Shown piece by piece: positions 42,499 through 51,206 of a stretch of 64,000 bases of DNA. The position numbers and the translations under genes are program-made. The notes under the pieces were generated by a model. The model did no database searches. It was not told where the DNA came from and saw only the letters and a list, made by a program, of their open reading frames with translations. This stretch comes from Armatimonadota bacterium (lineage in GTDB: Bacteria > Armatimonadota > Fimbriimonadia > Fimbriimonadales > Fimbriimonadaceae): NCBI GenBank assembly GCA_017303935.1, contig JAFLBD010000002.1:310001-374000 (forward strand). The letters are read 5' to 3'. The number at the start of each line of letters is the position of its first letter. Position 1 is the first letter of the stretch.

Positions 42499-45209
42499 AG
42501 AGCGGATTAGTGTTGATGGCGCTCGTCGTTGCCGGAATCGCCGGTGCGCAAGAGTACCGATTCCCCTATGAATCGGAAGCGGATCGCGCCCCGAAGATCA
42601 AAACAACCGGCAACTGTTTGATCCATGCTGGGCGTGTGATTACGGTGTCGGGAGAAACTCTCAAGGACGCCGAGATTCAGGTCGCCGATGGCAAGATCGT
42701 GTACCTGGGCGCCCCACGACCATTCATCAAATACGCGGGGCCGGTCATTGATGCGTCGGACCAAGTGGTCATGCCTGGAATCGTGGACGCCCACATTCAC
42801 CGAGGTATTGATGCTACCAACGAAGGCGCGGATGCGATCACGATCGAAGTTCGGATCGCAGACATGCTCGATCCGGACGATGTCACATGGTGGCAAGCCC
42901 TCGCCAGCGGCGAAACATCGGGAATGGCATTGCACGGCAGTGCGAATCCAATTGGTGGGCAGAGCCAAGTCATCAAGTTCAAATACAAGCACTCAGTCAA
43001 GGAGTCCATGGTTGCCGATGCGCCGCGCATGGTGAAGTTCGCACTGGGTGAAAACGTGACCCGTGCCAGCAGTTCTCAGCCCTCGACCCGTTTCCCGGCC
43101 ACTCGCATGGGACAAGAAGCGGTCTACCGGAGAGCATTTGAATCGGCAAAAACCTACATGGCAGGTTGGGATCGATGGAATCGTAGCGATCGAAAGACCC
43201 CTCCGCCAAGAAAGGACTTACGACTCGAAGCGCTCAGCGATGTCCTGCGCCGCAAGATCTGGGTGATGTGCCACAGCTACCGCGCGGACGAGATTCTGAT
43301 GATGGCCCGGCTGAGCAAGGAATATGGGTTCAAAATCGGCGCGATGCAGCACGCTTTGGAGGCTTACAAAGTCGCACCAGAGCTGGCCGAAATGGGAGTC
43401 CCAGTTTCCATGTTCCAGGACAATTGGTCGTTCAAATTGGAAGGCTATGATGCGATTCCGGCGGGACCAGCGATCTGCTACAAAGCGGGAGTGCTGACTT
43501 CAATCAACACCGACGGTACATCAGGCACCACCGCGCTGATCTACGACGCGGCGCGGCTGGTTCGTGAAGGGTTGACCGAGAACGAAGCACTTCGCACGGT
43601 AACTCTCAATCCAGCCAAACAAATGGGTATCGGTCACCGAGTGGGTTCGATCGAAGTCGGCAAAGACGCGGATTTGGTGTTCTATTCGGGGCATCCGTTC
43701 AACGCCAACAGCAAAGTGAACTTGACGATGATTGAAGGTGAAGTTCTGTTCACTCGTCGTGATAAGTTCAATATCGACGGTGTGGTCAAGCCAAAGCTCG
43801 ATTACGAAGCACCGGACCAAGCTCCATTTGAACCTAAAGCCGAGGGTTCAAAGATCGCGTTAGTCGGAGGAATGATCTTCCCCGTGGATCGCCCGATGAT
43901 CGAAAGCGGAACGGTCCTGATCTCGGAAGGCAAGATCGAGTCTGTCATGCCCGGATCGACGGTCCCACGAGGTTATGAGCGGGTCAACATCAAGGGCAAG
44001 CGGGTCTACCCTGGGTTCTTCGACTGCAGTTCGCTGCTCGGACTGAGCGAAATTTCTCCTGTCAGCGTGAGCTTGGATGTCACCGACAACGGTGATTTCC
44101 AACCAGATCTGAAGGCAGCGACCGCAGTCCAAAGCGAGAGTGCTCACTTCGGACCGGCGATGTGCAACGGAATCTTGACTGCAGTGGTCCGGCCTGCCGG
44201 TGGTCTGGTGCCAGGTCGAGCTGGAATTGTGAATACCTGGGGTTGGAATACCCAGCTCCGCACCATCAGCTCGGACTTCGCGATGGTTGTGAACGTGCCT
44301 AGCGTGGGTGGATTCAGAGGCGGCCCTAGAAAGCAAGCCTGCGCATGCATGGGACTTTCGATCGAAGACATCTTGGACGGAGTGACAGAGCACGATCACG
44401 AAGCTGAAGAAGCCGAATTCCAGAAGGCTTTGCAAGGCCCGATGGCGGCACCGCAAAATCAAGAGACGCCGAATCGGCGACAGCAAGGGGAGGCTCCGCC
44501 GAACATCACGGGACGGATGAAGCAATTGGAAGACTATTTCCAGTCCGTACGTGATTACATCGAGAACCGCAAGAAGGATCCGATCAAGACTCCGCTCAGT
44601 CTCCAGATGGAGGCGATGATTCCGGTCGTGGAAGGCAAGACGCCAATCCTGATGCGGGTCCGCACGTCGAAGTCCATCCTGACTGCGATTGATTTCTGCA
44701 AGCGAAACAAGCTGAAGGGGATTCTTTCGGGCGCGGCAGAAGGTTGGAAGGTGCTCCCAGAAATCAAGAAATCTGGGATGCCAGTGCTGATCACTCCTGC
44801 GGGAGAATCGCCGCTGGACGCCAACTCGCCAGTGAATAGCTACGATCCGTATGACTCGCCGTACATCATGCCGACGATGCTCGGACGCGCGGGGATCAAG
44901 TTTGCGTTCCAAAGCGAGGACAACGCAATGACGATGGATATGGTCGTTCGAGCCGGAATGGCCCAAGGTTACGGACTATCCAACGAAACTGCGATTCGCG
45001 CCCTGACCTTGAATGCCGCCGAGATTCTCGGGTTACAAGATCACCTGGGGTCTCTGACCGAAGGCAAAGACGCTACCTTGATCGTCACCAACGGTGACCC
45101 ATTGGAGTGCAAAACTTCAGTTCAGATGGTGATGCTGAAGGGCAAGCAGGTCGAGATGGTGAGCAAGCACACGATGCTTCGCGATAAGTACGCCGCCCGA
45201 CTGAAATAG
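42495..45209 (+). CDS. Secreted double-domain amidohydrolase, N-half active-like, C-half degenerate
   Basis: A signal peptide (1-18) precedes two amidohydrolase domains in 904 residues. Domain 1 (about 40-435) keeps the metal ligands: H100 and H102 (DAHIH), H260 (MCHSY), H286 (MQHAL) and D340 (NTDG). Domain 2 (about 460-895) is a paralogue, related to the 41206 protein, whose VYPGFFDCSS lacks HxH. Both ends carry the GSIEVGKDADLVF or GSLTEGKDATLIV closing strands. The pair of genes may form a periplasmic complex of one active and two inactive domains. The substrate is unknown (cyclic amide or peptide possible). Confidence 0.85.
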   Translation: MKSGLVLMALVVAGIAGAQEYRFPYESEADRAPKIKTTGNCLIHAGRVITVSGETLKDAEIQVADGKIVYLGAPRPFIKYAGPVIDASDQVVMPGIVDAHIHRGIDATNEGADAITIEVRIADMLDPDDVTWWQALASGETSGMALHGSANPIGGQSQVIKFKYKHSVKESMVADAPRMVKFALGENVTRASSSQPSTRFPATRMGQEAVYRRAFESAKTYMAGWDRWNRSDRKTPPPRKDLRLEALSDVLRRKIWVMCHSYRADEILMMARLSKEYGFKIGAMQHALEAYKVAPELAEMGVPVSMFQDNWSFKLEGYDAIPAGPAICYKAGVLTSINTDGTSGTTALIYDAARLVREGLTENEALRTVTLNPAKQMGIGHRVGSIEVGKDADLVFYSGHPFNANSKVNLTMIEGEVLFTRRDKFNIDGVVKPKLDYEAPDQAPFEPKAEGSKIALVGGMIFPVDRPMIESGTVLISEGKIESVMPGSTVPRGYERVNIKGKRVYPGFFDCSSLLGLSEISPVSVSLDVTDNGDFQPDLKAATAVQSESAHFGPAMCNGILTAVVRPAGGLVPGRAGIVNTWGWNTQLRTISSDFAMVVNVPSVGGFRGGPRKQACACMGLSIEDILDGVTEHDHEAEEAEFQKALQGPMAAPQNQETPNRRQQGEAPPNITGRMKQLEDYFQSVRDYIENRKKDPIKTPLSLQMEAMIPVVEGKTPILMRVRTSKSILTAIDFCKRNKLKGILSGAAEGWKVLPEIKKSGMPVLITPAGESPLDANSPVNSYDPYDSPYIMPTMLGRAGIKFAFQSEDNAMTMDMVVRAGMAQGYGLSNETAIRALTLNAAEILGLQDHLGSLTEGKDATLIVTNGDPLECKTSVQMVMLKGKQVEMVSKHTMLRDKYAARLK

Positions 45210-45210
45210 C

Positions 45211-46242
45211 TCACCGCTTGGGTTGAAGCTCCTTGATGGACTTCAACCCAAGCTTGTCACACTCAGAAAGAAGCTCAAGAAGCATCTTGGGCACAGTGCT
45301 CGGCCCACCATAAACCCAGCCGGTGTAGATTTGCACCAAGTCCGCCCCGAGCCGCAGCTTCTCGATCACATCCGATCCATTAAACACGCCGCCAACGCCG
45401 ATGAGGACTTTGCCGGCCGGCAGTTCTGCGCGAAGTAGCCGAATCACATCGTTGGCCCTCGTTTTCAATGGCGCACCGCTGATACCTCCAGCTTCATTCC
45501 AATCGCGTTTCAGGACCGCCCTGTCGATAGTGGTATTCGTCGCGATCAGGCCAGCTACGGGCAACTCGGCGGTCATGTGAGCGATTTCAATTAGATCGGC
45601 GTCGTCAAGATCTGGCGCAATCTTGATTAGGATCGGAGGATCGGACTCGGCGGGTGCCATCGCGTCCAAGATTGTTCGGAGTGATTCGAGTTGTTGAAGC
45701 TCTCGCAATCCCGGGGTATTCGGCGAACTCACGTTGATGACCACGTAACTCGCAAACTGCTTAAGCGCGGCAAAGCTGGCGGCGTAGTCTGCCCCGGCTT
45801 CATCGAGCGGGGTGATTTTAGATTTGCCGAGATTGATTCCCAACGGGATTTTTGGTGAAGAATGCGCAAGGCGTGCCGCCACGGCCGCAGCACCTTGATT
45901 GTTGAAGCCCATTCTGTTGACCACCGCCCTTTCTTCGGGGATGCGGAACAGCCGTGGCTTCGGATTACCAGGCTGACCGTGCCGTGTGATGGTGCCGATT
46001 TCTGCGAATCCAAACCCGAGTTGGTGCCAGTGGTTCACCACCACCGCGTTCTTGTCCATCCCCGCCGCAAGCCCAATGGGATTTGCAAAGTTGATGCCCA
46101 TCGCTTCAGTCCGCAACCGTGGATCGTTGACAAGTTTTGTCCGAACCAATCCTCCCGCAACTGTTGCAAGTCCTAAGTTATGGGCGGATTCTGCATCCAT
46201 CCGAAACAGAATTTTGCGAAGAAGCGATTCGTATGCGCTCAA
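45211..46242 (-). CDS. pyrD: Dihydroorotate dehydrogenase, class 2 (quinone-dependent)
   Basis: The 343-residue protein has class 2 DHODH features. The N-terminal helical membrane-association region (about 1-35) is followed by GINFANPIGLAAGMDKNA, EIGTITRHGQPGNPKPRLFR, NVSSPNTPGLRELQ (catalytic Ser), and the FMN phosphate-binding IGVGGVFNGSD. It oxidises dihydroorotate in pyrimidine synthesis, passing electrons to quinone, here presumably menaquinone. crcB is 3 nt upstream on the same strand. Confidence 0.95.
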   Translation of the reverse strand: MSAYESLLRKILFRMDAESAHNLGLATVAGGLVRTKLVNDPRLRTEAMGINFANPIGLAAGMDKNAVVVNHWHQLGFGFAEIGTITRHGQPGNPKPRLFRIPEERAVVNRMGFNNQGAAAVAARLAHSSPKIPLGINLGKSKITPLDEAGADYAASFAALKQFASYVVINVSSPNTPGLRELQQLESLRTILDAMAPAESDPPILIKIAPDLDDADLIEIAHMTAELPVAGLIATNTTIDRAVLKRDWNEAGGISGAPLKTRANDVIRLLRAELPAGKVLIGVGGVFNGSDVIEKLRLGADLVQIYTGWVYGGPSTVPKMLLELLSECDKLGLKSIKELQPKR

Positions 46243-46245
46243 GGG

Positions 46246-46611
46246 TCAGGCGACTCCTTTGGGAACGAGCGTGGTTCCAAGCGCGCAGAGAAGCAAGCAC
46301 GATACGTTGGTCAATGCGGCGTACCCAAGCGCAGCGGCGACCCCACGATCGGTCACCAGCCGCTGAAATTCCAGCGAGAACGATGAAAATGTCGTGAAGC
46401 CGCCCAAAAGGCCGATGACCCAGAACGAATAGCTTCCTGTATTGCGAGCAATGACCGAAGCCATCACTCCAATCGCAAACGATCCTACGGAGTTCACGAT
46501 GAAGGTGTTCACTGGCCAATTGCCATGAATGTAAAGCCCGATGAACCAGCGCAAAACTGCACCGATTCCTGCGCCGATGAATACAAGAGCGGCATCTTGG
46601 GCTAGTTTCAT
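46246..46611 (-). CDS. crcB: CrcB/Fluc fluoride channel
   Basis: The start at 46611 gives 121 residues with four membrane helices; the long open frame upstream is in another gene's territory. The family motifs GAGIGAVLRWFIG (about 13-25), NTFIVNSVGSFAIG and GLLGGFTTFSSFS are present. It exports fluoride as a dimer. No crcB riboswitch is visible in the short 52-nt gap to the divergent methyltransferase gene. pyrD follows at 3 nt, so the two are probably cotranscribed. Confidence 0.93.
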   Translation of the reverse strand: MKLAQDAALVFIGAGIGAVLRWFIGLYIHGNWPVNTFIVNSVGSFAIGVMASVIARNTGSYSFWVIGLLGGFTTFSSFSLEFQRLVTDRGVAAALGYAALTNVSCLLLCALGTTLVPKGVA

Positions 46612-46663
46612 CTTTGTCGGTTTACCCAATTCGGGTGAATCACGGTTCAGAATATCGGAGTTG

Positions 46664-47200
46664 ATGGCACACGAAACGGGGCAAAAAACGATTCGAAGCA
46701 AGACTGGGGTCCGAAAGCTGCACAAGGAGTTTAAGGCGGATAGACCGCCCGTCGAAATTGTGTTCTTGTTGCAAGACCTCGACGATCCGTACAACGTGGG
46801 CAGCATGTACCGCGTGGCCGATTCGGTAGGGGCAAAGGAGCTGATCCTGACGGGTAAGACTCCACAAAGCCCGCATCCTCAGATTCACGTGACTTCGATG
46901 GGGCACCATCGCCGGATTCCGAGCCGATATTTCAAGCACCACGAAGACGCTGCACTCGCCATAAAGGCTGAAGGGTACTCACTGGTGGCGATCGAAATCG
47001 CCGAGGGGGCCGTGCCTTACAACGAGTATGAATGGCCCGACAAGGTCTGTCTGGTGCTTGGAAACGAGGTGAACGGCGTTTACGGAAGCGTGATGAAGCA
47101 CCGGGATGGCGCAGTCATCATCCCGATGTTTGGTAAAGGGCGAAGCATGAATGTCCATGTTTCTGCCGCAATCGTCGCATTTCGGATTCTCGTTCCCTGA
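46664..47200 (+). CDS. SpoU/TrmH-family RNA 2'-O-methyltransferase
   Basis: The ATG at 46664 has GGAG 4 nt upstream; longer frames cover the crcB promoter region. The 178-residue protein is a SPOUT methyltransferase with the three motifs LDDPYNVGSMYRVADS (motif 1), LVLGNEVNGV (motif 2), and IPMFGKGRSMNVHVSAAI (motif 3). It methylates a ribose in tRNA or rRNA; the site cannot be read from sequence. It lacks the N-terminal substrate-binding extension found in rRNA-specific RlmB. Confidence 0.92.
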   Translation: MAHETGQKTIRSKTGVRKLHKEFKADRPPVEIVFLLQDLDDPYNVGSMYRVADSVGAKELILTGKTPQSPHPQIHVTSMGHHRRIPSRYFKHHEDAALAIKAEGYSLVAIEIAEGAVPYNEYEWPDKVCLVLGNEVNGVYGSVMKHRDGAVIIPMFGKGRSMNVHVSAAIVAFRILVP

Positions 47201-47253
47201 TGTAGCCCTTCTGGCTGTGTCAAAATTAGCGAAGTTCACGCCAAAGGTGTCGT

Positions 47254-48780
47254 ATGCCACGAGTTCCCGTTCGAATTCCACAAATTGGAGAGGGGTTGCA
47301 AGAAGCCCGTCTCGTCGCCGTGTTAAAGCAACCCGGTGACACTGTCCGTCGCGATGAAGCGATTTATCAGATGGAAACCGATAAAGCGGTGATGGACGTG
47401 GAGTCGCCCTACGCTGGAACGATTGTTCGGTGGCTCGCCGATGTCGATACCGTACTTCCTATTGGCGCCGAGATTTTGGAGATGGATGTGGCCGATGGCG
47501 TTTCGGCAGAAGCTCCTGCAGCGCATGGCACCCCGGCGCCTCCAGCCGCGGCTCCTAGCGCCCCTGCATCGGACGCGATTCCATTGCTGATCCCGATGAT
47601 CGGAGAAGGGCTGCAAGAAGCCCGCCTCGTTGCGGTTCTCAAGCAACCTGGGGACTTTATCAAGCGAGACGAAGCGATCTATCAGATGGAAACCGACAAG
47701 GCGGTGATGGACGTGGAATCGCCATACGAAGGCACTCTGGTGGAATGGACCGCTGCAGTGGATACGGTTTTGCCGATTGGTGCGCAGGTAGCTCTCATGA
47801 AGGTGAGCGGTGCGGTCAATGTCTCTGCCCCGGCACATCACGGTCCTGCTCCAACCGTCGCGGCAACACCATCGGCGGCAGCTCCTGCAGCGACATCCGG
47901 TGGTGCTCGACGAACCGATATCCCACCTCGAACGAGAGCCTACGCCAAAGAAAAGGGGCTCACGGAAGCACAACTGCAATCGATCCCAGCCAGCGGATCG
48001 AAGTTGATGCCTGCCGATGTAGACGCGTTTTTGAGTGGAGGCACTGCTCCGGCTCCTGCCGCGGCTGCAAAATCGGCCCCGAGTTCAGCGTTTGCCTGCT
48101 CCGAAAAGGCGATGCCACAAAAGCAACGGCTCCTCAGCTCGCGGTTGGTGCGCGGGAATCAGCTAGTCGTTCCGGGCACGATCACTGTCGCAACACTTTG
48201 GGAAGGCATCGAGCGAGTTTCTGCCGCATACAAAGCGAAGGGTGGTGATTTCCAACCAAGCCGATTCACGATGTTTGCCTATGCGGTGAGCGAAGCGCTC
48301 CGCCAGTTCCCGGCCTTCAGAACGACTTTGGTCGGCGATAGCGTCCTGCGAACCTTTGACCACGCCCATCTAGGCATTGCGGTAGCATTGCCTGGTGACG
48401 AACTCGTGCTTGCGGTTGTGGACGATTCGGACAAACTTTCTTGGCCAGAATTTGCGGCTCAAGTCCGAGCGAAAGTGGATTTGGCGCGCAACGGGCAAGA
48501 TCAAGCTCACGAGGCAGTCACTCTGAGTCTGACCAACATGCAAGCGTTTGGATTGCGCGATGCGGTGCCTGTTGTGGTCCCGCCATCCGTCGCAACCTTG
48601 TTCCTTGGTGAAGCTTACAACGGCCTCGACCAAACGACTTCGGAACTCAAGGTTCGCCGATACGTCAACTTGGCGATGACGTTCGATCATCGTCTGATCA
48701 ACGGAGTCGGCGCAAGCGAGTTTATCAACGCGATCAAATCGAACGTGGAGGGAATAGAGCAATTAATTCCTCTGGATTAA
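47254..48780 (+). CDS. 2-oxoacid dehydrogenase E2 (dihydrolipoyl acyltransferase), two lipoyl domains
   Basis: The 508-residue protein has two near-identical lipoyl domains (about 5-78 and 110-183; lipoyl lysines K44 and K149 in METDKAVMD). Alanine/proline linkers lead to a peripheral subunit-binding domain (about 222-260, PPRTRAYAKEKGL). The catalytic domain (about 285-508) ends in FDHRLINGVGASEF, where the usual HRxxDG is H479-R-L-I-N483-G. The E1 and E3 subunits are not nearby. LipB at 10556 would supply lipoyl precursors. The Asp-to-Asn change at the catalytic motif is unusual. A SpoU-type gene lies upstream. Confidence 0.9.
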   Translation: MPRVPVRIPQIGEGLQEARLVAVLKQPGDTVRRDEAIYQMETDKAVMDVESPYAGTIVRWLADVDTVLPIGAEILEMDVADGVSAEAPAAHGTPAPPAAAPSAPASDAIPLLIPMIGEGLQEARLVAVLKQPGDFIKRDEAIYQMETDKAVMDVESPYEGTLVEWTAAVDTVLPIGAQVALMKVSGAVNVSAPAHHGPAPTVAATPSAAAPAATSGGARRTDIPPRTRAYAKEKGLTEAQLQSIPASGSKLMPADVDAFLSGGTAPAPAAAAKSAPSSAFACSEKAMPQKQRLLSSRLVRGNQLVVPGTITVATLWEGIERVSAAYKAKGGDFQPSRFTMFAYAVSEALRQFPAFRTTLVGDSVLRTFDHAHLGIAVALPGDELVLAVVDDSDKLSWPEFAAQVRAKVDLARNGQDQAHEAVTLSLTNMQAFGLRDAVPVVVPPSVATLFLGEAYNGLDQTTSELKVRRYVNLAMTFDHRLINGVGASEFINAIKSNVEGIEQLIPLD

Positions 48781-49484
48781 CCAAGCCGCTGATCGGAATC
48801 ACTGTCGATATCTATCGCGATCCGTCGGACGGTGTGATGGGACCGCAATACAAGCTGCGTACGAACTATTGCGAAATGGTGGTCGAAGCAGGCGGAATTC
48901 CTGTGATCGTTCCAACCGTCGCCGATCTCAAGGAACTCGGCAAGGTGCTGCACGGACTACTCATCCCGGGTGGGCGCGACATCGATTCCAAACATTTCGG
49001 ACAGCCTTTGCATCCCAAAGCGGAACTACAAGACCCCGAACGGTTTCGCGCGGAAAAGGTGCTCTACGAATCGATCGATGCCGATACTCCGGTCTTTGGA
49101 ATCTGCTACGGTTCGCAATTCATGAACGTGATGCACGGCGGGACATTGCACCAGCACCTGCCTGATATCGTGGTGGAAGATTATCACTCGGGCGGTACCG
49201 AGCAGAAGTACGAAGTCTCTGCAGATTCTAAGTTCGGCGCGATTGTGGCCGAGGGTCAAGTGGGTGGCAAGAGCTATCATCACCAAGCTGTCGACCAAGT
49301 CGGTGATGGTTTGAGGGTGGTTGCTCGGCACGAAGATGGAACGGTTGAAGCGATCGAGGGCACTGGCACTCGCTGGATGATCGGCGTCCAATGGCATCCG
49401 GAACGCAGCCCAGAAGCGGCTGAATCCAAGCGGTTGTTCAAAGCGTTCGTCGATGCTGCCCGGGTCAAGATGGAAAGCCAATGA
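48762..49484 (+). CDS. Peptidase C26 (gamma-glutamyl-GABA hydrolase-like), start codon uncertain
   Basis: Class I glutamine amidotransferase fold, C26 type: LLIPGGRDI (oxyanion loop), FGICYGSQFMNVMHGG (nucleophile Cys), YHHQAVDQV, and VQWHPERSPE (His-Glu). The conserved N-terminal strand (KPLIGITVD) is encoded from 48783, but no ATG, GTG or TTG precedes it in frame; the first standard start, GTG 48834, would delete it. An ATT at 48762 has GGAGG 10 nt upstream and is chosen here; CTG 48789 is another option. The 240-residue size fits the family. Members remove gamma-glutamyl groups in polyamine breakdown. The 3' end overlaps the biotin-carrier gene by 4 nt. Confidence 0.82.
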   Translation: MNSSGLTKPLIGITVDIYRDPSDGVMGPQYKLRTNYCEMVVEAGGIPVIVPTVADLKELGKVLHGLLIPGGRDIDSKHFGQPLHPKAELQDPERFRAEKVLYESIDADTPVFGICYGSQFMNVMHGGTLHQHLPDIVVEDYHSGGTEQKYEVSADSKFGAIVAEGQVGGKSYHHQAVDQVGDGLRVVARHEDGTVEAIEGTGTRWMIGVQWHPERSPEAAESKRLFKAFVDAARVKMESQ

Positions 49485-49921
49485 AATTCCTGGTGAATGG
49501 AGTCGAAACAGAGATTGCGCCCGGCTCGGAGCTGGATGTCATTTTCATGAGTGACCGGCTTTCGTTTCGCACCAAAGACGGCGCGAAAACGGCGCTTGTG
49601 GCAAGGCACGGCGACAAGACCTGGGTGAGTTTCGACGGCGATGTCTTCGAGATTGAACCGATGAAAGCGGCAAAGGGCACCGCTGGCGGAGCAGATTCGG
49701 GCCAGTTCTTTGCACCTATGCCCGGAATGATCATTGATTTGATGGTTTCCCCTGGGGAATCGGTGACAAAAGGCCAAAAATTATTGGTACTCGAAGCGAT
49801 GAAAACGCAGCAGCCAGTCATTGCGCCGTTTGATGGCGTGGTGGTTTCGGTGCCAGTACAAAAATCGCAGCAGGTCACCGATGGGATGTTGCTCATTTCG
49901 CTCGAGAAAAAGGCTGATTAG
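49481..49921 (+). CDS. Biotin carrier protein (biotinyl domain)
   Basis: The 146-residue protein ends in a biotinyl domain (about 75-143): the FAPMPGMIIDL start, the LEAMKTQQ biotinylation motif, and a closing VTDGMLLISLE. The N-terminal 70 residues form a beta-rich extension like that of pyruvate- or acyl-CoA-carboxylase carriers. Biotin carboxylase and carboxyltransferase genes are not in the window, so it must be a separate subunit. An HMG-CoA-lyase-like gene lies two genes downstream, as in leucine-degradation loci. It is coupled to the C26 gene. Confidence 0.88.
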   Translation: MKFLVNGVETEIAPGSELDVIFMSDRLSFRTKDGAKTALVARHGDKTWVSFDGDVFEIEPMKAAKGTAGGADSGQFFAPMPGMIIDLMVSPGESVTKGQKLLVLEAMKTQQPVIAPFDGVVVSVPVQKSQQVTDGMLLISLEKKAD

Positions 49922-49938
49922 CTTTAGTCCGGGCAAAT

Positions 49939-50325
49939 ATGAACGAAACAGCATCAAAGTTTGAGTGGGATGGCCAAATTCGGTCTTGGCGAAACTATTA
50001 CAACCCGATCGCAATGCGCGATATTTCAGTTTGGGAATACCGCCTACAGCAGGGACTCAACAGGTTGCCCTACCTTAGCAAGTTGTCCAAAATCAAATCT
50101 GACGACAACGAATACGATCTGCAACTTCATGTCCAGCTAAAGGATGTCGGCAGCAACCAAGATCTGGTTCAAAAGGACTTCCGGACCATCTTCAAGGCGA
50201 TCTTGGGTGAACGAAAGTGCTTGTACACCATCCAAGAAACTTCCGAAGGTTTCGATTTTGTTTTCGGCACGCTCGACAATGACGAGTGCGTTTTCATTGG
50301 AAAACTCCGTACAATCATTCCATGA
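49939..50325 (+). CDS. Conserved-looking small protein of unknown function
   Basis: The 128-residue protein lies between the biotin-carrier and HMG-CoA-lyase-like genes and overlaps the latter by 4 nt. It is polar, without a signal peptide, with WDGQIRSWRNYYNPI at the N-terminus and GFDFVFGTLDNDECVFIGKL at the C-terminus. There is no domain I recognise. The position suggests a link to the carboxylase/lyase operon. Confidence 0.65.
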   Translation: MNETASKFEWDGQIRSWRNYYNPIAMRDISVWEYRLQQGLNRLPYLSKLSKIKSDDNEYDLQLHVQLKDVGSNQDLVQKDFRTIFKAILGERKCLYTIQETSEGFDFVFGTLDNDECVFIGKLRTIIP

Positions 50326-51206
50326 TTCGTATCATCGAAGTTGGGCCAAGAGACGGACTACAAAACGAGAAAATCCCAGTCCCTCTTGAAGTCAAACTTC
50401 GATTCATAGCCGCTTTATTTGAAGCTGGTCTGCCTGAGATTGAGGCGACCAGCTTTGTTTCTCCTAAGTGGGTGCCGCAACTGGGCGATAGTCTGGAATT
50501 GGTGCCACTGCTTCCCGCCGGCCCAATGTACTCTGCACTTGTACCGAACGTACGTGGCCTGGAGTCTGCGCTCACCGTGGGCATGGACCGCATTGCTGTT
50601 TTCACCGCCGCGAGCTCGGCATTCACCGAAAAAAACATCAACATGACCGTCGAGCAGTCTTTAGAAGCGTTTGCCGACGTTCTCACGAAGTTTCGGGACC
50701 AAAAGCCAACAGGATTCGTTCGTGGTTACGTTTCCACCGCGTTCGATTGCCCATTTGCAGGCAGAGTCCCAACTAGCGACGTGGTAGATGTGGTGGAGAA
50801 ACTTCTCGCTCTCGGAGTGGATGAGATCAGCATCGGCGATACGATCGGTACGGCTGTTCCTGCAGATGTGAAGCAACTCTCCCAAGCCCTCGGTGGGATC
50901 GAAAAATCCAAGCTCGTTTGGCATTTTCACGATACGCGCGGCGCAGCAATCTCTTGCGTTGCCCAGGCACTCGATCTCGGATTCAATGCGTTTGACAGTT
51001 CTGCAGCGGGACTCGGTGGATGCCCCTACGCACCCGGCGCGGGAGGCAATTTGGCCACCGATGATCTGGTCTATTTTTGCGAGAGAAGCGGTCTCAGCAC
51101 CGGCGTGAACCCAGAGAAGCTGGCTAAGGCGTCGCTTGAGGTGCTTGAGGTTTTGCAGAAGCGGCCTTTTGCGAAGGCTCAACAGGCTTTGCTTTCGTCG
51201 CTGTGA
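50322..51206 (+). CDS. HMG-CoA lyase-like (HMGL) family protein
   Basis: The start at 50322 overlaps the upstream stop (ATGA); the longer frame is in the upstream gene. The 294-residue TIM-barrel protein has EVGPRDGLQNE (metal Asp and Arg), SIGDTIGTA, HFHDTRG and the active-site loop GGCPYAPGAGGNLATDD. The family cleaves hydroxymethylglutaryl-CoA to acetoacetate and acetyl-CoA in leucine breakdown. Its 3' end overlaps the converging gene by 83 nt. Confidence 0.92.
   Translation: MIRIIEVGPRDGLQNEKIPVPLEVKLRFIAALFEAGLPEIEATSFVSPKWVPQLGDSLELVPLLPAGPMYSALVPNVRGLESALTVGMDRIAVFTAASSAFTEKNINMTVEQSLEAFADVLTKFRDQKPTGFVRGYVSTAFDCPFAGRVPTSDVVDVVEKLLALGVDEISIGDTIGTAVPADVKQLSQALGGIEKSKLVWHFHDTRGAAISCVAQALDLGFNAFDSSAAGLGGCPYAPGAGGNLATDDLVYFCERSGLSTGVNPEKLAKASLEVLEVLQKRPFAKAQQALLSSL

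Noticed and set aside
43860-44966. Long minus-strand open frame (368 codons) inside the 904-residue amidohydrolase gene
   Set aside because: Shadow of the real gene; His/Arg-rich with no domain and opposite to a well-supported CDS.
46612-46663. crcB fluoride riboswitch
   Set aside because: The 52-nt gap is too short and lacks the conserved motif.
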